38,633 nt of DNA from Nocardiopsis endophytica. GTDB lineage: Bacteria > Actinomycetota > Actinomycetes > Streptosporangiales > Streptosporangiaceae. The translations under genes and the position numbers were made by a program. The notes beneath the pieces are model-generated. The model was given only the letters and a program-made list of their open reading frames with translations, ran no database searches and was not told where the DNA came from. Location: the NCBI RefSeq assembly GCF_027706725.1, contig NZ_JAQFWQ010000065.1:1-38633 (forward strand), read 5' to 3'. This document shows, piece by piece, positions 1 through 7,459 of the stretch. Numbering within the stretch: position 1 is the stretch's first letter; every line of letters begins with the position of its first letter.

Positions 1-1361
1 CCCCCTCCCCCGACCCCGCCCAGCGCAAGCGGGAGCAGCGGGGCTGGTACCTGTACGACTGGGCCAACCAGGTGTTCATCACCTCGGTGGTCACCGTGCT
101 CATCGGCCCCTACCTGAGCGGCCTGGCCTGCGCCGCCGCCGGGGCGCCGGACACCGCCGTGTGCACCGGCGGCCCCTACTACGTGTATCCGCTGGGCATC
201 AAGCTGCACGCGAACGCCCTGTACCCGGCGGTGACCACCACCGCGATCCTGCTGCAGATCCTGCTGCTGCCGGTGGTCGGCGCGATGGCCGACCGCTCCC
301 GGCACAAGAAGCGGTGGCTGTTCTGGCTGGCCTTCACCGGCTCGGTGGCCGTGAGCCTCCTCTACCTCGCCGGGGACCGGTGGCTGCTCGCCGCCGCCCT
401 GTTCCTGGTGGCCAACGTCGTCTACGGCGCCTCGCTGGCGGTCTTCAACTCCTTCCTGCCCGAGATCGCCACCCCCGACGAGCGCGACCGGGTCTCCAGC
501 ACCGGCTGGGCGCTGGCCTACCTGGGCGGGGCCACCATGCTCGCCGCCCACCTGGCCCTCGTGCTGATGGCCGACGACCTGGGGCTGGGCCAGGCCGACG
601 CGGTGCGCATCGCCTTCGCTTCGGCCGGGGTGTGGTGGGCCGGGTTCACCGTGCTGGCGCTCAAGCCGCTGCGCAACCGCTACACCGACCTGGCCCTGTC
701 CGGCCGCCGTCCCACGCCGAAGCTGACGGTGGTGCAGTTCGCCCAGACCATCAAGGGGATGCGCCGCTACCCGCAGACCCTGCTGTTCCTGCTGGCGTTC
801 ATCTTCTTCAACGACGGCATCCAGGCCGCCGTGCGCTACGCCGCCCCGTTCGCCACCCAGGACCTGCGCATCGGCCAAGAGGTCATGATGGGCACGATCC
901 TGATGATCCAGTTCGTGGCGTTCGGCGGCGCGCTGGCGGTGGGCCGCCTGGCGCGGGTGATCGGGCCGAAGAACGCCGTGCTGTCCACCCTGGGCGTGTG
1001 GTGCGTGCTGGTCACCCTGGGGTACCTGCTGCCCGCGGGCGAACCGGTGCTGTTCATGGCGCTGGGCGTGGGCATCGCCCTGGTGCTCGGCGGTTCCCAG
1101 GCGCTGGCGCGGGCGCTGTTCTCCCAGCTCATCCCCGCCGGCCGGGAGGCCGAGTACTTCGCCGTCTACCAGATCAGCGACCGGGGATCGACGTTCCTGG
1201 GCTCGTTCGCGGTGACGATCGCGGTCACGCTGACCGGCGGCTACCGGGTCGCGATCTTCTCGCTGGTCGCCTTCTTCATCCTCGGCGGGTTCCTGCTGTG
1301 GAGGACCGACTTCCGCAAGGGCATCCGCGACGTGGGCAACGAGGAGCCCGAGCGGGTGTGA
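1..1361 (+). CDS. MFS transporter, UMF1/Atg22-like family (5' end cut by window edge)
   Basis: This is a polytopic inner-membrane protein of the major facilitator superfamily. The reading frame is open from base 3 to the stop at 1361. The residues before the first internal GTG (72) read GWYLYDWANQVF, the conserved N-terminal signature of the UMF1 (YxxYDWANxxF) family, so the true start lies outside the window and the gene is partial. About eleven hydrophobic segments follow, with a typical MFS loop (MADRSRHKKRW) after an early helix. The C-terminus ends in a short charged tail. It converges on the sugar ABC operon, separated by a strong hairpin. The substrate is unknown; UMF1 members have been linked to amino-acid or peptide efflux, which is family knowledge only. 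Confidence 0.85.
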   Translation, partial: PSPDPAQRKREQRGWYLYDWANQVFITSVVTVLIGPYLSGLACAAAGAPDTAVCTGGPYYVYPLGIKLHANALYPAVTTTAILLQILLLPVVGAMADRSRHKKRWLFWLAFTGSVAVSLLYLAGDRWLLAAALFLVANVVYGASLAVFNSFLPEIATPDERDRVSSTGWALAYLGGATMLAAHLALVLMADDLGLGQADAVRIAFASAGVWWAGFTVLALKPLRNRYTDLALSGRRPTPKLTVVQFAQTIKGMRRYPQTLLFLLAFIFFNDGIQAAVRYAAPFATQDLRIGQEVMMGTILMIQFVAFGGALAVGRLARVIGPKNAVLSTLGVWCVLVTLGYLLPAGEPVLFMALGVGIALVLGGSQALARALFSQLIPAGREAEYFAVYQISDRGSTFLGSFAVTIAVTLTGGYRVAIFSLVAFFILGGFLLWRTDFRKGIRDVGNEEPERV

Positions 1362-1387
1362 GGGCCCGGGGCGTGCGCCCCGGGCCC
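1362..1387. terminator. Bidirectional hairpin terminator between convergent genes
   Basis: GGGCCCGGGGCG (1362-1373) and CGCCCCGGGCCC (1376-1387) form a perfect 12-bp stem with a 2-nt loop. It starts directly after the MFS stop codon and sits 2 nt before the stop of the convergent permease gene. There is no T-tract, which is usual for high-GC actinobacterial terminators. Confidence 0.7.
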
Positions 1388-1389
1388 GG

Positions 1390-2214
1390 CTACCCCTTGA
1401 CCGCGCCCCGGGTGATCCCGGCGACGAAGCTGCGCTGGAACACCACGTAGACCACCACGATGGGGGCGATCACGATCAGGCTCGCCGCCGCGAGCAGCGG
1501 GACGTCGGTGCCGTACCTGCCGACGAACAGCCCCAGCCCGGTGGGCGCCGTGCGCATGGACGGGTCCTGCAGCATCACCAGCACCAGCAGGAACTGGTTC
1601 CACGACCACATGAACACCAGCACCGTCAGGGTCGTCACCGCCGGCCAGGACACCGGCAGCAGCACCCGCCACAGCACGGTTCCGTCGCGCGCGCCGTCCA
1701 TGCGCGCCGACTCCACCAGCTCGCGGGGCACTCCGGCGAAGTGGGACTGCATCCAGTACACGCCGAAGGGCAGGAACAGCGCCACCTCGGCCAGCACCAC
1801 CCCGGTGTAGGCGTCGGTCAGGCCGACCTCGCGCAGGTTGTAGTAGAGCGCGATGACCAGCAGCTCGACCGGGACGGTCAGCCCGAGGACGAACCCCAGG
1901 GACAGGACCCGGCCGCCCCAGACCCCCAGCACCGACAGCGCGAACCCGGCCATCGTCGCCAGGAGCACGGTCAGGGGCACCACGGCCCCGCTGACGATGA
2001 GGCTGGAGCGCATCAGGTCGCCGAACCCGCCCGCCTCCCAGGCCAGGGCGAAGTTCTCCCAGGACCACCGGTCGGGCACGGACACCCCGTCCACCCGGCT
2101 CCCCGACGGGTGCAGCGCCGCCAGCACGATCCCGGCGAAGGGCAGCAGCACCACCAGGGCCATCAGGTTCAGCAACGCGTAGCGCAGGGCCTGCCCCGCG
2201 GCGCTCGGCCTCAT
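1390..2214 (-). CDS. Carbohydrate ABC transporter permease, MalG type
   Basis: Inner-membrane permease of a CUT1 sugar importer, 274 aa. It begins MRPSAAGQALRYALLNLMAL with a first membrane helix near residues 12-32, and carries the EAA loop (VPRELVESARMDGARDGTVLWRV, split here by position, about residues 175-200) that docks onto the ATPase. The C-terminal GITRGAVKG ending is typical of MalG-type subunits. The ATG at 2214 overlaps the TGA of the upstream permease by 4 bp (ATGA), so translation is likely coupled. The frame stays open upstream, but that part is a shadow of the upstream permease. The operon has no ATPase gene; an MsiK-like protein such as that encoded at 19146 is a plausible partner (inference). 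Confidence 0.9.
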   Translation of the reverse strand: MRPSAAGQALRYALLNLMALVVLLPFAGIVLAALHPSGSRVDGVSVPDRWSWENFALAWEAGGFGDLMRSSLIVSGAVVPLTVLLATMAGFALSVLGVWGGRVLSLGFVLGLTVPVELLVIALYYNLREVGLTDAYTGVVLAEVALFLPFGVYWMQSHFAGVPRELVESARMDGARDGTVLWRVLLPVSWPAVTTLTVLVFMWSWNQFLLVLVMLQDPSMRTAPTGLGLFVGRYGTDVPLLAAASLIVIAPIVVVYVVFQRSFVAGITRGAVKG

Positions 2215-3146
2215 GCGTCCTCCCTGGCCAGCAGCCGGATCCCGCCGACGAACACGACCACCAAGACGGTGAGCACCACGGCGAGCGCCCCGGCGGCGCC
2301 GATGTCGCCCTCGTTGAACGCCAGTCGGTACACCAGCAGGCCGGGCACGTCGGTCGCCCCGGCCGGCCCTCCGTTGGTGGTGACGAACACCAGGTCGAAG
2401 CTGGCCAGCGCGGCGATGGTGGTGATGACGCCCGCGATGCTCATCTCCCTGCGCAGCGCCGGCAGCGTCACGCTGAGGAACCGCCGGGCCGGGCCGGCCC
2501 CGTCGATGGCGGCCGCCTCGTGCAGCGCGGGGTCGACCCGCTGCGCGCCGCTCATGAACAGCATCATGCACAGCCCGCTCATGATCCAGGTGCCGACCGC
2601 CCCAAGGGCGGCCAGGGCGAAGCCCTCGTCCCCCAGCCACGCCCGGGTGAGGTGGTCGAGCCCCACCAGTCCGAGGGCCTGGTTGACCATCCCGTCCTCG
2701 CTGTACATCCACCGCCAGGTGGTGCCCACGACCACCAGCGGCAGGACCTGCGGCAGGAAGAACACGACCCGGTAGAAGGCGGTCCCGCGGCGCACCCCGC
2801 CCGCGAGCAGGGCCGTCATGAGCAGCCCCAGCAGGATGGGCAGGACGGTGAAGAAGACGATGAGCACGAGGGCGTTGAGGACCGCGCGTCCCAGCACCGG
2901 TTCGGCCGCCACCCGGACGAAGTTGTCGAACCCCGCCCAGGCGGGCGGCGCCACGCCGTCCCATTCGAGGAAGGCGAACTGCAGGGTGCTGACCGCGGGG
3001 TAGACGGTGAAGGCCAAGTAGACGGCCACGGCCGGGAGCAGGAAGAGCCACCCGCGCCCGCCCCTCCGGCCGCCCGGGCCGTTCCGGCGCGGTCCGCGCC
3101 GCCCGGCCCCGGGGGCGCGGGCGCCCGTCACGGCGGGGTCACCCAT
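2211..3146 (-). CDS. Carbohydrate ABC transporter permease, MalF type
   Basis: Partner permease of the same importer, 311 aa. A basic, glycine- and arginine-rich cytoplasmic N-terminus of about 32 residues precedes the first helix (WLFLLPAVAVYLAFTVYPAV). The protein keeps the short MalF layout with about six helices and no large periplasmic domain, unlike the paralogue at 21391. The EAA loop reads DPALHEAAAIDGAGPARRFL. The start at 3146 overlaps the end of the lipoprotein gene by 8 bp, and the stop overlaps the MalG-type gene by 4 bp, so the three genes form a tight operon. Confidence 0.9.
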   Translation of the reverse strand: MGDPAVTGARAPGAGRRGPRRNGPGGRRGGRGWLFLLPAVAVYLAFTVYPAVSTLQFAFLEWDGVAPPAWAGFDNFVRVAAEPVLGRAVLNALVLIVFFTVLPILLGLLMTALLAGGVRRGTAFYRVVFFLPQVLPLVVVGTTWRWMYSEDGMVNQALGLVGLDHLTRAWLGDEGFALAALGAVGTWIMSGLCMMLFMSGAQRVDPALHEAAAIDGAGPARRFLSVTLPALRREMSIAGVITTIAALASFDLVFVTTNGGPAGATDVPGLLVYRLAFNEGDIGAAGALAVVLTVLVVVFVGGIRLLAREDA

Positions 3147-4467
3147 GGTCGCCCTCCCATTCCTCCTGGAGGGTACGCAGGAACTCCTCCTCGGTCGTGA
3201 CCCCGGCCACCAGCCCCTGGACGCCGGGGGTGAGCTGGTCCAGCATTCCGGGGGTGGCGTAGTCGGGGAACGGGACCAGCCCCTCCTCCTCGATGACCCG
3301 GGCGAAGCCGGCGTTGATCTCGCCCATCACGCCGCCCTGCCCCTCGGCGGCCTCCGGATCGACCGGCATGAACCCGCTCTCGGCCTGGATCCGGGCGGCC
3401 TCGGGCGAGCCGAGGTAGTCGAGGAAGGCCGCGGCCACGTCGGGGTGCTCGCTCTGTGAGGAGACGGCGTAGGCGACGCTGGAGCCGGAGGCGACCGGCA
3501 CCGTCCCCTCGGGGCCGGGCATGAGGAAGAACCCGACGTCCTCGCCCATCTCCTCGGCCAGCGGGGCGGCGGCCCAGTTCCCGGTGATCAGGAAGGCGCT
3601 GCCGCCCGCGGCGAAGTCGGCCTGGGCGTCGATGTCGGAGGTGGCGTTGGCCCCCTCGGACAGGTAGCCGCTCTCCACCCAGCGGGTCAGGGTGGCGGCG
3701 GACTCCTCGGCCGCGCCGGTCTCGATGGTCGCGCCCGGGGCGCCGTAGACCCAGTCCCGGTAGTCCTGCTCGTCTCCGGTCACATTGAGCAGGGCGTTCC
3801 AGATCTGGAAGCCCCCCACCTCCAGGGCGCCGTTGCCGACGGGCGTGGTGCCCTCGGCGTGCACCCGCTCCAGGGCGTCCTCGAACGCGCCGAGGGTCCG
3901 CGGCGGCTCCTCGACCCCGGCGTCGGCCAGGATGTCCTTGTTGTAGAAGACGCCCAGGACCGATAGCGACCCGGGCACGGCGTACAGGCTCCCGCTGCCG
4001 AACCGCTCGGCGTCCTGGTCGGTGCGCAGGGGGTCCGTGGCGCTGGAGGGGAACTTGTCCTCCCACCCGTAGGCCGCGGCGTGCTTGTCCAGGTTGAGGA
4101 TGAGCCCGGCCGGGACCAGGGAGTTCATCGCGCCGGTGTTGTACTGGGCGATGTCGGGCGGGTCGTCGGAGGACATGGCGAGCTTGACGGTCTTGACGTA
4201 GTCGCTGAACTGCGTCCGCTCGAGGTCGACGGTGACGTTGGGGTGGCGGCGGGTGAATCCGTCCACCAGGGCCTGGGTGGGCGGGTCGTCGGTGTAGGCC
4301 AGCCTGAGGGTGACCGGTTCGCCGGTGATGGCGGTGGAGACGGTGTCGGGCACGTCGTCCTCGCGCACGCTCGTGGACAGCACGGCGCACGAGCCGGTGA
4401 GGACGAGGACCGCCGCTCCCGCTGCGGCGGAGGCCGCCGGGTGCCACCGGCGACGAGTGATGGGCAT
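3139..4467 (-). CDS. Sugar ABC transporter substrate-binding lipoprotein (SBP family 1)
   Basis: Extracytoplasmic solute-binding protein that delivers a sugar or oligosaccharide to the two downstream permeases, 442 aa. It starts at ATG 4467, behind AGGGAGGGGG about 5 nt upstream. It has a basic n-region (MPITRRRW), a hydrophobic stretch and a lipobox-like LTGSC near residues 26-30; serine before the cysteine is slightly atypical but accepted. The mature part has SBP_bac_1 features such as the RHPNVTVDLE segment and a GNWAAAPLAEEMG segment. The open frame continues upstream of 4467, but that stretch is promoter DNA. The sugar cannot be read from the sequence. Confidence 0.88.
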   Translation of the reverse strand: MPITRRRWHPAASAAAGAAVLVLTGSCAVLSTSVREDDVPDTVSTAITGEPVTLRLAYTDDPPTQALVDGFTRRHPNVTVDLERTQFSDYVKTVKLAMSSDDPPDIAQYNTGAMNSLVPAGLILNLDKHAAAYGWEDKFPSSATDPLRTDQDAERFGSGSLYAVPGSLSVLGVFYNKDILADAGVEEPPRTLGAFEDALERVHAEGTTPVGNGALEVGGFQIWNALLNVTGDEQDYRDWVYGAPGATIETGAAEESAATLTRWVESGYLSEGANATSDIDAQADFAAGGSAFLITGNWAAAPLAEEMGEDVGFFLMPGPEGTVPVASGSSVAYAVSSQSEHPDVAAAFLDYLGSPEAARIQAESGFMPVDPEAAEGQGGVMGEINAGFARVIEEEGLVPFPDYATPGMLDQLTPGVQGLVAGVTTEEEFLRTLQEEWEGDHG

Positions 4468-4491
4468 GCTCCCCCTCCCTGCGGATCCCCC

Positions 4492-4539
4492 CTTTACCCG
4501 CTTTACCCGTCGTTCGAATCGGTTACGTACCGTACGAAA
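4492..4539 (-). promoter_or_regulatory. Candidate operator region upstream of the sugar ABC operon
   Basis: Two elements lie in the 5' region of the operon starting at 4467. One is a 17-bp near-palindrome TTACGTACCGTACGAAA (4523-4539), whose arms match except for one position pair and the centre base. The other is a perfect 9-bp tandem repeat CTTTACCCG (4492-4500 and 4501-4509). The region is also clearly less GC-rich than its surroundings. Such palindromes upstream of CUT1 operons are usually LacI- or GntR-type operators, but no cognate regulator gene is adjacent. Confidence 0.4.
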
Positions 4540-4739
4540 ACCATTGCTCCGCCGACAAGGGCGGGACCGTGGCCGGGAGCGGCGGCCTGGCGGGGGCGGC
4601 GCGCGGAGGCGTGCGGAGGCGTGCGGACGGACGGCGTGGGCGGTGGTTCCGACCGGGGCCCATGGGGTAACAGGAGGGCCAGGTGGCACTCGGCCACCGG
4701 GAGGACCGACGACAGGACCACCGGGGAAAGGGACGGCGA

Positions 4740-5144
4740 ATGCTGTTCGGCAAAGAGCATGTGCAGCGGTACCAGGAGACCGACGGCGCCGAGGGTCACG
4801 ACTGGAACGGCACCACGGTCCTCATCCTCACCACCACGGGGCGGTCGTCGGGGCGGCCCCGCAGCACCCCGCTGATCTACCGGCCCGACGGGGACTCCTA
4901 TGTGGTGGTCGCCTCCAACGGGGGCGCGGCCGACCACCCGCAGTGGTACAAGAACATCCAGGCCGACCCCGAGGTCGGGGTGCAGGTGCTCGGCGACCGG
5001 TTCACGGCGCGCGCACGCACCGCCGGCCGGGAGGAGAAGGAGCGGCTCTGGCCGGTGATGGCGGCCGTGTGGCCCGACTACGACAACTACCAGGCCAAGA
5101 CCGACCGGGACATCCCCGTGGTGGTCCTGGACCGCGTCTCCTGA
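4740..5144 (+). CDS. Deazaflavin/F420-type nitroreductase-family oxidoreductase (DUF385/FDOR)
   Basis: A small split-barrel protein of 134 aa from ATG 4740 (MLFGKEHVQRYQETDG). It carries the family hallmarks TTTGRSSGRPRSTPLIY and VASNGGAADHPQWYKNI, and ends TDRDIPVVVLDRVS. Related actinobacterial proteins bind F420, flavins or fatty acids and act as reductases of small molecules; the specific substrate is unknown. Homologues that I recognise begin at this methionine. An in-frame GTG at 4683 is preceded by an excellent AGGAGGG and would add 19 arginine-rich residues, so the start is not fully settled. It is divergent from the sugar operon. Confidence 0.85.
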   Translation: MLFGKEHVQRYQETDGAEGHDWNGTTVLILTTTGRSSGRPRSTPLIYRPDGDSYVVVASNGGAADHPQWYKNIQADPEVGVQVLGDRFTARARTAGREEKERLWPVMAAVWPDYDNYQAKTDRDIPVVVLDRVS

Positions 5145-5278
5145 CGCCCGCGGGGCCGTGCCCGGAGGCACGTCCCGGCCGCGCCCGCCTCCACGGCCGC
5201 TCCGCCCCGAAGGGGACCCCGCTGCGCGGGCAGCCGATCAACCCATTATCATCGCACGGTTGGACCGCGGTAGTCCGG

Positions 5279-5305
5279 GGAATCTTTGAGACGGACCGGA
5301 GCGTT
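5279..5305 (+). promoter_or_regulatory. SigmaR-like promoter upstream of rbpA
   Basis: GGAAT (5279-5283), a 19-nt spacer and GTT (5303-5305) match the sigmaR/sigmaH-type consensus GGAAT-N18/19-GTT of actinobacteria. rbpA is a known sigmaR target in Streptomyces coelicolor, so both position and gene fit. A leader of roughly 35 nt would follow before the start codon at 5348. Confidence 0.6.
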
Positions 5306-5347
5306 ACATCCACGAAGACCGCTAGAGCGCCTGGAGGCATGTACACG

Positions 5348-5731
5348 ATGGCCGAGCGAGCACTTCGCGGCACGCGGCTCGGAGCGACGAGCTACGAGAA
5401 CGACCGCAACACCGACCTGGCGCCTCGCCAGGAGGTGACCTACGACTGCCCTCGGGGTCATCGCTTCTCCGTCACCTTCGCGACCGAGGCCGAGATTCCG
5501 TCCAACTGGGAGTGCCGCTTCTGCGGCGACACCGCCCTGATGGTCAACGGCGAGGAGCCGCAGGAGAAGAAGGCCAAGCCCGCCCGGACGCACTGGGACA
5601 TGCTGCTGGAGCGCCGCAGCATGGAAGAGCTCGAAGAGGTCCTGGCCGAGCGCCTCGAGCTCCTGCGGGCGCGCCGGCGCGAGGAGCGGGAGCACATGGA
5701 GACGGTGGCGGCGCAGCGCAAGAGCGCCTGA
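5348..5731 (+). CDS. rbpA: RNA polymerase-binding protein RbpA
   Basis: A 127-aa transcription factor specific to actinobacteria. It binds RNA polymerase and group 1/2 sigma factors and stabilises the open complex. The N-terminal tail and core read MAERALRGTRLGATSYENDR...LAPRQEVTYDC. The core has cysteines in the arrangement DCPRGHRF...WECRFCGD, then the conserved basic linker KKAKPARTHWDMLLERR and the sigma-interacting C-terminal helix region ELEEVLAERLELLRARR. The chosen ATG (5348) lies 10 nt after GGAGG. The ATG at 5339 is only 1 nt from it and is less likely. A sigmaR-like promoter lies upstream and a hairpin terminator downstream. Confidence 0.96.
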   Translation: MAERALRGTRLGATSYENDRNTDLAPRQEVTYDCPRGHRFSVTFATEAEIPSNWECRFCGDTALMVNGEEPQEKKAKPARTHWDMLLERRSMEELEEVLAERLELLRARRREEREHMETVAAQRKSA

Positions 5732-5782
5732 GGAGGGGATGCCGAAAGGCGCGCGGCGGCGGATGTGCCGCTCGAATACGCA

Positions 5783-5816
5783 GAGGCGGCGCCCGGGTGT
5801 TCGGGGCCCCCGCCTC
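5783..5816. terminator. Hairpin terminator after rbpA
   Basis: GAGGCGG (5783-5789) pairs with CCGCCTC (5810-5816); further partial pairing (GCCCG with CGGGG) extends the stem, and TTT follows. It lies between the convergent rbpA and HAD phosphatase genes. Confidence 0.65.
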
Positions 5817-5856
5817 TTTGCGCGTCGCCGCTCCGGGGCGGGAGCGGGGCGCCCGG

Positions 5857-6669
5857 TCACTCGGGGGCGGCGCCCCCGGTGCCGAAGGGGTCGGCCGTGA
5901 TGCCCACCAGGTCGGCCACCGAGTCCATCACCTTCGTGGGCCGGTAGGGGAACAGGTCGGCGGTGTCCCGGTCGGAGATGCCCGACAGGACCAGGACCGT
6001 CTTCAGGCCCGCCTCCAGCCCCGACCGCACGTCGGTGTCCATCCGGTCGCCGATCATCAGCGTGGACTCGGAGTGCGCCCCGATGGCGCGCAGCGCCGAG
6101 CGCATCATCAGCGGGTTGGGCTTGCCCACGTAGTAGGGGTCGCGCCCGGTGACCCGCTCGATCAGGGCGGCGATGGCGCCGGTGGCCGGAAGCGAGCCCT
6201 CCTGGCTGGGGCCCTTCTCGTCGGGGTTGGTGGCGATGAACCGCGCCCCGTTCTCCACCAGCCGGATGGCGCGGGTGATCGCCTCGAAGCTGTAGGTGCG
6301 GGTCTCGCCCAGCACCACGTAGTCGGGATCGCGGTCGGTCAGCACGTAGCCCACGTTGTGCAGGGCCGTGGTCAGCCCCGACTCCCCCACCACGTAGGCC
6401 GACCCGCCGGGGCGCTGCTCGTCCAGGAACCGGGCGGTGGCCAGCGCGGAGGTCCAGATCGACTCCTCGGGGATGTCCAGGCCGGTGCGCTTGAGCCGCG
6501 CCCGCAGGTCCCGGGGCGTGTAGATGGAGTTGTTGGTCAGCACCATGAATCCGATGCCGCTGTCGCGCAGCTCGGTGACGAAGGCGTCGGCGCCGGGGAT
6601 GAGGTGCTCCTCGCGCACCAGCACCCCGTCCATGTCCATGAGGTAGTTCCACCGCGGTTCGTTGCTCAC
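5857..6669 (-). CDS. HAD-IIA family hydrolase (NagD-like phosphatase)
   Basis: Cytoplasmic sugar- or nucleotide-phosphatase-like enzyme, 270 aa. The catalytic DxD is DMDGV at residues 12-16 (Asp12 nucleophile, Asp14 acid). Motif II is LTNNS, the conserved lysine lies in YVGKPNP, and motif IV is GDRMDTDV. The C2a cap typical of the NagD/4-nitrophenylphosphatase group lies between motifs II and III. The GTG start at 6669 gives MSNEPRW; the Shine-Dalgarno signal is weak. It converges with rbpA. The substrate is unknown. Confidence 0.9.
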   Translation of the reverse strand: MSNEPRWNYLMDMDGVLVREEHLIPGADAFVTELRDSGIGFMVLTNNSIYTPRDLRARLKRTGLDIPEESIWTSALATARFLDEQRPGGSAYVVGESGLTTALHNVGYVLTDRDPDYVVLGETRTYSFEAITRAIRLVENGARFIATNPDEKGPSQEGSLPATGAIAALIERVTGRDPYYVGKPNPLMMRSALRAIGAHSESTLMIGDRMDTDVRSGLEAGLKTVLVLSGISDRDTADLFPYRPTKVMDSVADLVGITADPFGTGGAAPE

Positions 6670-6763
6670 GCCTCAATTGTCCCCCGGGCCACGAGTGGAT
6701 GCGCCGGGGACACCCCTGAAACGCCTGGTTCGCCCGTTCGGCGGGCGCGCGGGCCGCGGCCGG

Positions 6764-6803
6764 CTCAGCCCGCGGTGCCGGGCCTCAGCCCGCGGTGCCG
6801 GGC
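6764..6803. repeat. Perfect 20-bp tandem duplication at the 3' end of fxsA
   Basis: CTCAGCCCGCGGTGCCGGGC occurs twice back to back (6764-6783 and 6784-6803). The second copy contains the stop codon and last codons of fxsA, so the duplication extended the 3' untranslated side without changing the protein. It looks like recent slippage or unequal repair. Confidence 0.9.
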
Positions 6804-7372
6804 TCCTCGGTCGGGTCGACGACCCGGCCCTGGATGACCTTGCCGCTGCCGGGCGCACGCCCCGTCCCGTCGCCGGGGCCTCCGCGCGCACCCGCGCCGG
6901 AGGGGGCGAACGAGCCGGGGACCACGGTCACGCCCATCGCTCGGGCCCGGCGGTCGGCCCAGGCGGAGAAGGCCCAGCGCAGCGCCGGACGGGTGAACGG
7001 CAGGGCCAGCAGCCCGCCGACGGCGGCGGTGATGAACCCGGGGATGATCAGCAGGATGCCGCCGACCATGAGCATCAGGGCGCTCAGCATGCCGTCGCGG
7101 GAGCGGTCCGAGTCGCCCTCGCGCAGGGCCTTGGCCATGGCCTGCGGGTCGCCTCCGGCGTCCCGGTAGGCCTGGGCCTGCACGCGCAGCGACTCCTCGA
7201 ACTCACGGAAGGCGCGGGTGCCGGCGCGGCGCAGCACCAGCACGCCGAGGGCGGTGAAGGCGAACAGCAGGGCGATGGTCCAGGGGACGCCGATCCAGCC
7301 GCCCACCGCGATCATCAGCCAGATCTCGGCGAACGGCAGCGCCATCAGCGCCAACACGATCAGCAGGGGCAT
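6785..7372 (-). CDS. fxsA: FxsA family membrane protein
   Basis: Cytoplasmic membrane protein of 195 aa. The E. coli namesake influences phage exclusion, and the actinobacterial role is undefined. The N-terminus MPLLIVLALMALPFAEIWLM contains the first helix. A second helix follows at about residues 30-47, then an amphipathic FREFEESLRVQAQAYRDAG segment. A third hydrophobic block (LMLMVGGILLIIPGFITAAVG) carries the family's conserved GxxLIxPGFxTD-like motif. The C-terminal tail is glycine- and proline-rich and cytoplasmic. ATG 7372 has GAGGAT 7 nt upstream; upstream starts at 7381 (ATG) and 7411 (TTG) are possible but poorly spaced. Next to lnt and rbpA, as often in actinobacteria. Confidence 0.87.
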   Translation of the reverse strand: MPLLIVLALMALPFAEIWLMIAVGGWIGVPWTIALLFAFTALGVLVLRRAGTRAFREFEESLRVQAQAYRDAGGDPQAMAKALREGDSDRSRDGMLSALMLMVGGILLIIPGFITAAVGGLLALPFTRPALRWAFSAWADRRARAMGVTVVPGSFAPSGAGARGGPGDGTGRAPGSGKVIQGRVVDPTEEPGTAG

Positions 7373-7459
7373 GGGCACCATCCTCGGCGTCGCGGTCTTC
7401 GTCCGTGACAACGCATGCGGGCGGCGCGGCGTTCCCGCCCGGGACCGCCCCTACCCGGC

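Noticed and set aside
4683-4739. GTG 4683 with AGGAGGG as the start of the DUF385 gene
   Set aside because: Kept only as an alternative: the 19 extra residues are arginine-rich and unlike the family, which begins at MLFG-type residues.
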